From: Perkinsus olseni
Lineage: Eukaryota; Perkinsozoa; Perkinsida; Perkinsidae
Assembly: GCA_013115135.1 (NCBI GenBank)
Contig: JABANP010000169.1
Span: 35,627 to 99,626, forward strand
DNA length: 64,000 nt
Reading direction: 5' to 3'
Every line of letters begins with the position of its first letter. Positions within the stretch are counted from its first letter, which is position 1. The position numbers were made by a program, and so were the translations under genes. Shown here in pieces: positions 1-10,200 of this stretch. The notes beneath the pieces are model-generated. The model saw only the letters and a list, made by a program, of their open reading frames with translations. It was not told where the DNA came from and did not search any database.

Positions 1-3000
1 CCTTGCTACTACATCGCTATCATCATCCTTAATCCCCTTTCCCAGAGCCGCCTTGTGGTCTGCTGAGGTCACCTCTTGTGGCTCCTGAAAAACAAAGATA
101 CTCATCATATACATGCATGCCAATCATGAAAAAGGTCGGGAAAATGGAGGTTTGCGACGCTAGTCGAATGAGGTGAGAATTTGAAGATCCGCAAATTTTC
201 ACGCGTGAAAGCGCCCTCCAAACCAGCTACAGTGAGAGCGATATAACATCAGGTTGACGCTAGCTGAAAACGTGAAAGAAGATACCCCAAGAAACGGTTT
301 CACAATCTCAACTTTCTCGACATCAACAGCCATCCCCTCCTTCGTCGAATCTTCAATCATAGTTTGATATCTTGGCATTATCGATATTGTTTAGCGTTGA
401 TATTATGACGAGCTAGCGAGTAAAAATCTTTTCTGTGAGTTCATTCAGGTCGAGGTACGGATGGACACGATTAAAGAAGAGTATCTATTAAGATGCCGAA
501 TCCCAGCTTGTGTAATATACCCACTGCGAGTCACAGAGAGTATCTTTCTATCTGTAAACTGCCAGCATGGAGCTAAGATACTATCACCATCACTACCTGC
601 TCCTCATCATCCCCATCCTGCTGCTGCGTTTCTCCAACCTTGACCGCCTTCGACAGCTCATGAAGAGCCGAGAAGAACTCGAGATGAGTTTCAGGGTGCT
701 CCTCCTCGAAGTATCTAAACGTTTTAACTAACCGGAATATTTCGCCCTTCGAAAATCGTTCGAATGACGCCCCAAACAGTCCCGATCAAAATACAATTCC
801 CAAGGTTCAAACGTGAATGCTTCGAAACAAAATCACTGAACATCAGAAATTTGTCTTCGATTTTTCCGCTAAAAGTATAATTTCAAGAAACTCACAATCA
901 TACGAATTTTCCCAACCTAGATACCACTCCAATCGTTACTTCCTCCATTCGTCCCGGATTTCCTTCGGCACGAAATCGCTCTTGTTCATCAACACAACCG
1001 AGTGCTTGCTCCTGCCCTGAGCCTCCGCAACCTCCTCCACATATCTTCAGAGTGAAAAGCGCTCGCCCAGTTGATCGATTGCTACAACATCTTACTTGGT
1101 GAGATCTCCACAATAGTAGAAGAGAGGGTCTCGGGCGTCCAAAATTTGGAAAATTACATCGCTCCGCTCAACCGTCCTCCACAATTGCCGCCAGAAATCG
1201 AGATTTTTCTCGAACGGCGTGAGAATGTATCCTTGTTGCTCTTCATAATCCGCGAGTGTCTGAAGAGGACGGAGAGCGAGATCTAGATCGAAACCGTGAA
1301 TCCTTTTTCGAAGCATCTTAGGTCGATCATGGTCGATCTCAGACACAATGATACCACTACGAGTGAGCGAAGACCCTACGCCCTCTTCTTTACAGCATAG
1401 AGTCTACGCCATAAAGCACTAAGATTTCCCCGTTGGGAATGCCGAGGGACGCCCATATCGATCAGATGATCGATTTGTCAATACCTTTCTCCACGACAGA
1501 AAATTGTCCATCTCCATATCAGCCAGTTTTTCGGCAGAAATACCGGGAGTCCAATGCGGACGTCGCGGAATTCGAACCTACGACCACAAGATTCTCGAAC
1601 TCCGGACAACCGCTCTCCCGTTACATCAATATCGATCTGAGGCTTCTCGTGCTCCGCAGCTTCTCCTCGCACCAACACATGACTATCAACGTCAACCAAC
1701 TGAGCGTATCTTTGTGTCTCGAATCTAACCAGAAGTAACTTCTGTTCGGTTCTGGTCCAGAATCGATATTAGCAAGCAACAGATAATTCTCGGTCGCTAA
1801 AGGCCACATAACAAAATCTCAACTACAATGCCAGTGAAAATTTCTCGGGAAATTCCCGGAAATTTCACAAAATCCAGAATTTCTCGGGTGAACCACACAC
1901 TGCATGACAAACTAGTGAGAATGGCGATTGAATGGACCATACAAAATGAAACGGCTGATAGATACTCCACTTTTACATCACACTATGCAACAGTTTCGTG
2001 CAATCAATCTTCTTTGCGCCAAAAAACACTACAAATTTTCTCAGTTTCTTTGATGTACGTGACGGCGACTCCCAGAAAAGAATAATCATTTGCCTTCGAG
2101 CTTCGCTTCGCCTTTTTTGTATTACTCTCGGTGAGACTCCTCAGCAAGCTTCATGAACTCCTCAAGATCGTTCCGCTCCAACACTGAGCCTTCCATAGCT
2201 GAAAGGAAGACGTATCTTAGGTTGACTCTGGCAGATGATAGAGATCTCATCGACGAAACTAGACGTCAAACCACCCATTCAAAACTCAGAATTGATTCGG
2301 AAATTGTTTTTTACACGTAAAATTACGAGGCTCCAGAACCGATTCTGAGCTTCAGGGTCGGTCGATTGAGCGACCCAGGAAGATTAAAATATGTTCTCAA
2401 AAACAACATTTGCCACATCATATCCTAAACACAGTCGATATAGTAAAAGCGAGGACGTCGCCTCGAGCGATACGAAAAAAAAGATACATGATGGAGTTTC
2501 CAGCTTGCGACTTCGAAGTTAAATGTTAATTGTCTTTTTCACTCATCTAGCGTGTCGCGGGTGGAAGACCAATAGAAAAAGTTGCAACGGAATAACCTTC
2601 AAGATTTGGTATAATGATAACAAAATTTGGTGCCCAATAAGCATATTAATAAATTTATATTTTAATGGCTTTTGGTATATTATTATTAATATTGTATACG
2701 CGTTATTTTACTAATCTTTTATGATAAGTTATTACCGGGGCATCAACACCGTACATTTGTTATCATACTCTTTACCAATATGGTGCCCTGGTTATATACG
2801 GGTAAAGGTAAATATACTACAATACATGCTTCGGACAAAAAAATAAAATTATGAAATACATGGTATTAAAATGAATGGATATTTTTTATTAAAAAGATTA
2901 TTAAACAACGACAATTCACAGCTCGGAGATGATAGCCTCGAATTAAGAACCAGCGATTCGGTCAAGCTGAGTGGCGGCGGTTGTTATGAGCCCCGAAAGC

Positions 3001-3653
3001 AGTCTCCTTCGATGCTTCACTCAGAATGGACTACATACCCTCAGAGGAGGCATCTGCTGAATAGCAGTCGGCTTCGCTAGGTTGTTCGAAGGTCGGAAAT
3101 TTCCGAAATTCCGCGAAATTTTTCAAGATTTTTCTGGAAAATCACATACGCGTAGTTCCCCGTCAACGGTTGTTCAACGCAGGGGCTCTACGAAATATAA
3201 GATCTGTCGCAAAATGATATAAACCGAACGTGGATCATGCTTCATGGAAAAAATACCGAAAACCCAAAATTTGATACCATCCGATACGTAAATCCTAAAA
3301 GAATCTTCAGTGAAGATTCTTCACAATCCGAGGTTGAAGCCAGCGTTATCATCATTCTAACCCGAACGAGATCAGCATAAACAGATTTTACTGCAAAGAT
3401 GAAAAAATATCACCGAAATTCTTGTTAACCGTTTTCTCCCTTCTACCTGTAGTTTTATTTCCGCCAAACTCCGTAGTATGCAAGCCCACTTTAGAAGCGG
3501 TTGCGTGCTGCATCCTTCGACGCTGGGTGGAGGCAATCAAAGCCCCACCTGAGACAAGCGTATCTTTAGGTTAACCACGCAGTTCACAATTGAAAAGATA
3601 TCCCCACTACCCATGTTGTTCTTAGAACTCGGTTGACCTTTCTTCTTACCCAT
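1..3653 (-). CDS. LSG1: LSG1 large-subunit GTPase 1, 3' end cut by window edge
   Basis: A circularly permuted cytoplasmic GTPase that releases the export adaptor NMD3 from pre-60S ribosomes; that role is known for the family. Exons read by eye: 3611-3653 (start MGKKKGQ), 3490-3548, 2126-2198 (LERNDLEEFMKLAEE), 1625-1724, 1485-1577 (IPRRPHWTPGISAEKL), about 1096-1280 (TPFEKNLDFWRQLWR, ILDARDPLFY), 940-1044 (G4 motif NKSD in SVVLMNKSDF), 597-714 (HLEFFSALHELSKAV) and a piece below 84. NKSD lying ahead of the other G motifs is the permuted order. The P-loop and switch regions lie beyond position 1, so the gene is truncated by the window, not broken. Phase between the second and third listed exons does not join, so a small exon there is missing from this reading. 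Introns of 47 and 62 nt occur. Identity is firm; some boundaries are not. Confidence 0.88.
1578..1624 (-). other. 47-nt intron of LSG1
   Basis: Phase-0 intron between ...QIDID and VRIPRRP. It starts GTAACGGG and ends GTCGTAG. A tRNA-like T-loop string (GGTTCGAATTCC) spans the acceptor and the next exon, so the tRNA resemblance may be chance here. The length matches the main intron class in the window. Confidence 0.6.
2199..3489 (-). other. Long non-coding part of LSG1, including an AT-rich block
   Basis: Intronic sequence between recognised LSG1 exons, probably hiding one small exon. 2520-2890 is markedly AT-rich with no convincing coding. Near 3090-3130 there is a GGAAATTTCC-type inverted motif seen in other introns of the window. 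The GTATCTTAGGTTGAC motif lies about 15 nt from the acceptor at 2199. Confidence 0.5.
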
Positions 3654-4793
3654 ACTGGACAAAACAGGATTCTTCAAACTACACCTTGGGACGGCACCAG
3701 AGAAATCGCTTACTCGGGCGCACGCATATGTCTCGACGAAACCGACATTCGCAAAAATGTGGCGTTTCTTAAAAACGCGTAATGTCATCGCTTTAGACAC
3801 GTCAAACTCTTCCGCTTGTTCATTCAGCTGTCGACTCATTGGCGATTAGTTGAACTACGTTCGCTCCCCCTCCGCGCGAAAACTGCCCGCTTTGGTTGCT
3901 TGCCTGCGTCTACTGGGTCAAGATGCTCCTTTACAGCATTGTAAAAGTCATTCTTTCCTCCTCAGGAGAGTCGATTCTGAGAAAAGTTTCTGATTTCTCT
4001 CAACGCCCGTACGTGTTTTTTATGTGTTCATGCCTCACTGAGTACGAGATTTTGTTCATCCCAGACGCTGCTCTCGCTCGCTTGGTCGCTCTTTTGCGTC
4101 TCCTACGCTGAGTGGATTCCCAAAATCCGAGGGAGCCCTTTTGGAGGGAGGGGTCTCGGCGTTCCCGTCCCTGGCTTCATGCGTAATTCAGCCTTCTTCG
4201 CCTGTCGCGCGCGGTTCCGTGGATTTTGGCCTTCACCATCTACGCCGCCAACGTTTCCCCTATGAGCAACGATAAATTCATTCTTAATCCCACTTGGACG
4301 CAAGGCAGCGAAACTAAATGTTTCTGAGCCGTACATAGTCGACTAAACAATGCTCGGCAATGCCCTCTAAATTTGCTCATTCTCCGTTTCTCATGTTGCA
4401 CAAGATTACCATGACCGGCTCAGCAGACATTGCGTCCTCGCTGTCGAAGTTCCCTCACAACAAGGTGCAATTCATTCTCTCTTCCCTCCAGCAGCTTTTT
4501 ATACCAGAAAAAATATATTTCTCAGGCGTTCATTCCCCAACGCCTAACGATACTGAGTCATCCTCAGTATAGAAGCTTACTGAAACTTGCTGGTTCTGAC
4601 CGATATTAGTTCATCCAACGGAAATTGCGTTCCCGCTGTCGATAAACTGTCCTCAAACATACCAAAATTCCCTCTAGCTTCATCGTGGTAGTTTTCCTAC
4701 CATCAAATTTCAACTCACCAAAAAATGTTTCTGATGCGTTAACGAACAACCAGAGAATGCAGAGCGATCTTCTATGAAGTTGTTCATTTCACT
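3654..4793. other. Intergenic region between LSG1 and Mpv17 genes
   Basis: Divergent promoter region: LSG1 leaves leftward and the Mpv17-like gene rightward. No exon with recognisable similarity was found. 4138-4235 is a diverged copy of a segment at 63215-63315; both share ATTCAG and a block ending in TGGATTTTG. Confidence 0.5.
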
Positions 4794-5332
4794 TTGTCCA
4801 TGTCATTACTCGTCATAACACAACACATCAACGCCCAACGCTTCTTCAACACCGGATGGACCAGATATCAGACTCTCCTGCGCTCGAGGCCCTACCTTTC
4901 CAACAGTCTCACTGCCGCCGGTTTGATGCTTGTTGGAGATGTCTTGGCGCAGCACCTAGACAAGCGAGCACACGACGAGGTTAAAAGATACGACCCCAAG
5001 CGAACGCTCGCCATGGTGGTCAGTACTGCCCTCCTCATGCCTCCCTACGTCCCCTTCATGCGTTACCTCGACAGGACCTTTACAGCTACCTTCTCGGGAG
5101 CGATCAAGAAGAGCGTCTTTAACGCTGCCACCGCTGGTGTAGTAAGCAATGCGTGGATGATCTTCTCTAGCACGTTCATCGACGCTCTCCTGCGAGGTGA
5201 AACGGCGACGGTTGCGAAACGGCTGGGTCGAGCGGCGCTCGCCCGAAAGATTCTCGGGGTTGCAGGTAGTAGTGCGGGCTTCTGGGTGCCGGTGAACACG
5301 ATGACGTTCTGGATGGTGCCGCCCTACCTGAG
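4794..5332 (+). CDS. Mpv17/PMP22 family membrane protein (last exon not found)
   Basis: The first exon encodes about 180 residues with the family pattern: W..Y...L..RPYLSNSLTAAGL, then GDVLAQ, and near the end FWVPVNTMTFWMVPPYLR, matching the conserved WP..N F..VP..R block. Mpv17/PMP22 proteins are small four-helix proteins of the mitochondrial inner membrane or peroxisome, proposed to act as channels. Start taken at the first methionine (MSMSLL). A donor GTTAGTTGC follows PPYLR at 5333. The family normally has one more helix of about 25 residues, which should lie in a further exon before 5.9 kb; no frame there gives the expected sequence, so the C-terminus is unresolved. Confidence 0.8.
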
Positions 5333-5978
5333 GTTAGTTGCTAATAACGCTTGTGGGTGTGCATGGTCGTGTATATTGAGCAGCCTGTGTAACAATAAGG
5401 TATCTTGAGCTTGACCTTGCAAGATACAAACAAGGTCAGGGTGAGATCGCGCGATCATCAATCGATCAGCCTGATGTTGAGAGGTAGGGTACCTCTCCCA
5501 TCCCATATTTCTGGCTGACCTTTCGCCTACCAGCCACTGCCATGTAGCATCACCTTGCCGTTCCTACTGTGCATTCCTTTGTTCCCACTGAACATCCTTC
5601 AACTTTTGTACAGGCTTTCACGCCGATTTAACCGCTTTTGCGTTGAGTCGATGATGAACTCGAAATCTTGCAAATCTTGCTCGACCTTGCATTTCCTCCA
5701 CGCCACTATGCTAAGGCTGCAGAGAGCCCAGGAAACTCTTTCCCTTTCGGCTAGGAGCTTAAGTGCTGCCCTCGCGTATAAGACACAGCTTGCTCGTCTC
5801 TGCACTTAGCCAGCCTCTCACCTTGTTCGGATCGTCAATCGACGTGGAATTATTCGTCAAAGTTGAAGCTTAGTGTTCTCGTCACCCACGCTACGCTCTC
5901 TGTGTACACTAAGTGATCCGTCTTCTCGAGTATACTTCATTTAACCCTATCAGTGTTTAACTGCATTTCCACATCAGC
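5333..5978 (+). other. Downstream part of the Mpv17 gene, final exon unresolved
   Basis: Contains a hairpin with 8-nt arms GTATCTTG/CAAGATAC just after the end of the readable frame (5399-5426) and a copy of the AATCTTGC...TTTCCTC intron motif (5661-5702). An open stretch 5555-5809 shows no family similarity. Confidence 0.4.
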
Positions 5979-6325
5979 ATGTCAACCACTTCCCGCCGAA
6001 GTAAGCCCGCCACCCTCCCTTCACCTTCCATGAGGAATCTTTCTTTTCAGCTGCCGAGGTCTTGTTGATGATCGTTCTGATCATCTTCACTTGCGGTGCC
6101 TGGTCCAACAATGGTCCGGCTCTCGAGTGGCTCACAGTCCTCATTTTCTTCTTCTCGGTTTACATTACTGGTAGGTTCCCCTGCAGTCCTTCTTGCAGTT
6201 TTCTTTCACGTCATCTTTCAGATTTGGTGTTCTTCCCAATTGACAAGAACTTCATTCACGACCCCTTCTATTCGACATACGCGAAGCTCACAGATCCTCA
6301 CTACGAGACCAACCCCTACAACTAA
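5979..6325 (+). CDS. Small two-helix membrane protein, 81 aa, three exons
   Basis: Exons 5979-6000, 6051-6170 and 6222-6325 join in frame: start MSTTSRRTAEV, then two hydrophobic stretches (LLMIVLIIFTCGAW and WLTVLIFFFSVYIT), then a polar tail ending HYETNPYN and TAA. Both introns are about 50 nt with clean GTAAGC...TTTTCAG and GTAGGT...CTTTCAG ends, which supports a real gene despite its size. I do not recognise the family. Size and two helices would suit a small subunit of a membrane complex, but that is a guess. Confidence 0.68.
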
Positions 6326-7263
6326 GTACGCCTGCCAAATCAAAAATCTTCGCCGTGCGTTGATTGGTATCTTTTCTAGGTACTAAGTACTGTCGAGGGA
6401 GTGGCCCCTTAGAAGGTGGTCGAACCTTTGTGAAGCTTCCCCCTGCTCTTACCTTCACCATTGCGGCTGTCCGAGTCCATTTTCCCTAGATGGCGATGAC
6501 TTGGCCGGTCGCTAGCGTTAGTTGACAAGAGCAGCAGTTGGGTTGCGCGATTTTTTCGCTACTTCGTCATCTTCCTGTACCTTTGCGAAGAGTGCGAGTG
6601 AACGCTGTATAGCATTTTACGCGTAAGTTCGCATTACACGCGGCTTGTTGCGTTATTGTTAAGTGAAAAATTGACCCGATAGTGGTTCGGAGGGGGTCAC
6701 GTCTGTGGCAGTTGACAATGTCCATCTGGCTTAATACTGTGCTCTATGGATTAGCCAACGATAGTTTTTACCTTGGGCTCTCTCAGGGGACTTGCTTTTT
6801 TGTCGGCGTCGTGTTCGCCACATGGAGAATTGATCGTGCTTGAGGTTGATTAGGGGTAGTGCTGAGTTCATTGTGATATGCTGTAATGCATTGGTTTCAA
6901 ACGACTGCTGCATTGAATTCACGGTCCATCGACTCATCTGCGGTCCATGTAACGGCATGAGGTTCCGTTGGGGTTCCTGTGACAGGTCATTCCGAGTTGA
7001 CAGGAATCCTGTCATCTCGGAATGAGTATTGTGAAGGGCGTTTCAGCTGAGTGTGAATAATTTCGGAGGCGGGTTTGTCGCTGAAACATTCTTCAAGTTT
7101 ATGAGGCAATATAGACCGGTACACCGATCACGGCCGATTCTTGGTAGGGCCCTTTCGTGGCGGTAATGCTGACCTGCAGCGTCGCTGAAGTGCAAAGTTC
7201 TGGGCTACGCCATTGCTGGATAGGGTGTCAAGATGACTTCGAAATGGGATTTTGTTAATGATA
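6326..7263. other. Intergenic, nothing recognised
   Basis: No exon with similarity, no tRNA and no repeat was seen. It separates the small membrane protein from tRNA-Arg. Confidence 0.4.
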
Positions 7264-7336
7264 TACCCTACCCGGGGATCGAACCCGGAATCTCCACCTT
7301 AGGAGGGTGGCGCCTTATCCATTGGGCCAGCAGGGC
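7264..7336 (-). tRNA. tRNA-Arg(CCT)
   Basis: A 73-nt cloverleaf. The 7-bp acceptor pairs with two G-U wobbles; the anticodon stem CCACC/GGTGG closes loop CTCCTAA (anticodon CCT); the T arm CCGGG/CCCGG carries a canonical TTCGATC loop; the discriminator is A. It is a free-standing gene about 120 bp upstream of the short-chain dehydrogenase start and on the opposite strand. Confidence 0.95.
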
Positions 7337-7459
7337 GGATGTTGACTATGCTTTCCAGTATTGGGAGTGAGCCGCCTGGATGATAATCTCAGTAACATAC
7401 TCTCGTTACACTCGATTTGCGTCGTGCCTGGTACTTTTTCGACGTTGTCTCTATCAACA

Positions 7460-9887
7460 ATGTCCTCTCACCCTCTAAGTCGCTACGATGGCCGTCTGTG
7501 TGTCGTAACCGCCTCCACAGCTGGGATCGGCAAAGCCATCGCCAAGAGGATGCTGCAGGAGGGCGGGAAAGTCGTGGTAAGCAAATTGAGCTCGATGCCA
7601 CCTAGAGTCGGTCTATCGGCCTTCCTGTCAAAATCGGAATCTAGCCCCTTCTCACCACGCGCTGCTGCTGTTCAGATATCGTCCAGGAAACAGGCCTCCG
7701 TCGATGATGCTCTCGCTGAACTCAAGCCGGAATTCGGCGATCGCGTGATTGGTAATACGACACTTGATGCTAAAGATGATGAATTTCAACTTCGCTGCGC
7801 CGGACCCCTCGATGGTGACTCTCTTTGTCCTCAGGTGTAGTTTGTAACGTTTCGAAAGCAGATGACCGTGCCACCCTGCTCAAAGCCGCACTTTCTTTCG
7901 GAGACGGGAAGATAGACGTTTTGGTAAGCCACTCTACAGCATGTGGTCAGTGAATCCAATGCAGTTCCCTTGTTTGATTCACGCCAATAACGATAGTAGA
8001 AGACAGAATAATTAGGTTGTAAACGATATAGATAACTAGGCTAACTTCGTGACGAAGTGGCGGAGCTCCCTCAGCGAAGGCGTTTCGTTCAAGGAATTGA
8101 GCTGCGTTTCGCTGGAGCTAGGATTAAAGCATAACAGCAGTTTAATACATCATATCAATATCAAAACTGCATCTATTCATTTATAGTGAAATACAGCTCG
8201 ACGCAGCTTCTACTGAAGAATCGTTGTGAAGGTGCATCGCCTTAGTTCGCAGGGAAAACATCCGGCTTCTTCCGCGAGTCGTCACCGAGAAGGTCCCTGC
8301 CACTTCAGGTTTCCAATGCAGCCTCGAGCATCACGATCGGCCCAACAGATAATTGCGACGACCAGCAGTGGGACAAGATGTTCGAGAACAACGTGAAGTC
8401 CGCCTGGCAGTTGACGAAGGAGTTCAAACCACATCTTAGAAGAGGCAGTGGCGCCGTCTTATTCGTCACCAGCATTGCCGCGTAAGTGCTTCCCGCTGGC
8501 ATTTTCCGAAGGGACTCGCGAAAGCAGTGTTCTCGCGACCGTTTGGGAATGATGCGACTTCACTGGAATGTTGTAGTTGCCAGCATACTGTCACGTCTTG
8601 TGGCTAGACGTTATAGCTGGGCAACCGTACTGGGGTCGAGGAAAGTACGGTACGGAGTACGGTTCAAACTGCCAACCTAGTACGGTTACGGAGGACTAGT
8701 ACGTAATAACTATATTAAACAACGCATATGTGTATTGAATTACGCCGTACTTCAAGTACGGCATACCAGTACGGTACTTGGGAACCGCTCCGACGGGTAG
8801 TACGGGTACGGAGCCGTACTCGTACCCGTACCGTACTCCGTACTAGACCGTACCCGTACTGTCGGCCAACTCTACTAGACGTGCACACTTCGCTTTGTGC
8901 AATAAGCTGGGAGAAAGCGTGGGAATCGATAGTCTACTGCCATGGCTTTCCCCACCCATCTGCTGTAGATCGAACGCGTTTGGTGAAGGCGGGCACCTGT
9001 ATCGTGAGACATCCCTTCGTCAGTAAAAAACATGAATCAAGCAGTGTTCACTCCCGAATGTATTCACGGATTCATGTCAGTGTTCGCTCACATGAATCAG
9101 TAGCGCTACTGAGCCTGTGAAGGCACAGCGGCATACGCCCGTGGCGGGCACCCGTAGGAAGTTTATCTTCGGAAATCCATCTTCTCTATACTGGCGTTCC
9201 GGGCACATCTCGTTCAGTCAGAAGTGCTTCGCTCTAGAGTGCCTCGATCAATGCCAAGGTCGGACGAGACTCATGCCAAGTTGTCCTAATCCTTCCTGCT
9301 CACCTCGCTCTAATGCGTCATACGTTTCGGAGAGGCTTCAAACACCATCACCCTCCACAGGTTCTCCCTCATGTCCCCTCTCGCCGTCTATGGCGTCACT
9401 AAAACAGCGCTCACTGGGCTCATGAAGGCCCTCGCCCAAGAACTGGGTGAGACCCGCAACCTTCGTCTACATCTGCTCATTTCGGACCGTCCTCTGTGAA
9501 AAAGAGATCCGCTTTTTGTCGAAACTACAGTAGCATCCTGCGCGCTCTTCCCGTAGGTCCAGAAGGTATCCGAGTAAATGCTCTCGCTCCAGGCGTTGTC
9601 AAAACAAAGTGAGTGAACCGTCTCGACGCTCGGTCATGAGTAAACGATGAGCGTCGTTTAGGTTCAGCGAGTTGCTGTGGAAAAATAAAGGCGCCAGTGA
9701 ACTCTGGTCCGGCCAGTCCATGCTCAATCGCGTTGCCGAGCCGGTAAGGCGTGCTCCTCTAACGGTTTGTAGCTTCCCTTGGCAGGAGGAGATGGCGGGC
9801 CCGGCAGCCTTCCTGTGTTCGTCCGATGCCTCCTACGTCACTGGAGAGACCCTCATCGCATCCGGCGGAGTTAGCTCGCGGCTCTGA
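7460..9887 (+). CDS. Short-chain dehydrogenase/reductase, DHRS4-like, with peroxisomal tail
   Basis: Eight exons join in frame: 7460-7576, 7676-7751, 7835-7923, 8309-8481, 9361-9446, 9557-9608, 9662-9743, 9786-9887. Features in order: start MSSHPLSRYDG; Rossmann motif TASTAGIGKAIAKRM; SSRKQASVDDAL, which is typical of NADPH-using DHRS4 types; VSNAAS; the catalytic serine region VTSIAA; the YxxxK pair as YGVTK; IRVNALAPGVVKTK; and ASYVTGETL near the end. The product is about 258 aa, the usual family length. It ends in SRL, a type-1 peroxisomal targeting signal also found in animal DHRS4. Likely an NADPH-dependent carbonyl or retinal reductase; the substrate cannot be told from sequence. Intron 4 carries a MITE. 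Confidence 0.93.
8612..8874. mobile_element. hAT-like MITE, copy 1, with 8-bp target duplication
   Basis: A 263-bp non-coding element in intron 4 of the dehydrogenase, flanked on both sides by CTAGACGT (8604-8611 and 8875-8882). The ends are imperfect inverted repeats of TAGAGCTGGGC. The interior is built from GTACGG/CCGTAC words with an inner hairpin around ACGCCGTACTT/AAGTACGGC. Eight-bp target duplications and TAG-starting ends are typical of hAT elements. No transposase is present, so it would depend on one elsewhere. Confidence 0.82.
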
Positions 9888-10200
9888 TTTTTTATCTCAG
9901 TTTTTCATGGTTGTAAAACCGCGCGAGTTGACTTGAGTTGATCTCTCAAGGGCTTTTCTAACGCGTCTTTCTCTCTCATTGTGAATGCCTGCTTACTCGA
10001 AGCGTCTCGAGCATAAATCTCATGCTTGTCGGCGTTGTCGACCCTCCCATGTTTGTATCATAACTAATACAAGACGACTTCGGGAGTACACAATGGGTCG
10101 ACTGAGGAACATTAGACAGTAGCCGTTCCGCTGGGGCGTTTACTGCCCATCTTCTTTTGATTTTCCTAAGAAAAGCAGCAGTCTGGCTCACTTCCTGCTT

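Noticed and set aside
1565..1640. Full tRNA-Ser-like gene across an LSG1 splice acceptor
   Set aside because: The anticodon stem has a mismatch and several wobbles, the acceptor strands do not pair, and the T-arm part is coding (VRIPRRP).
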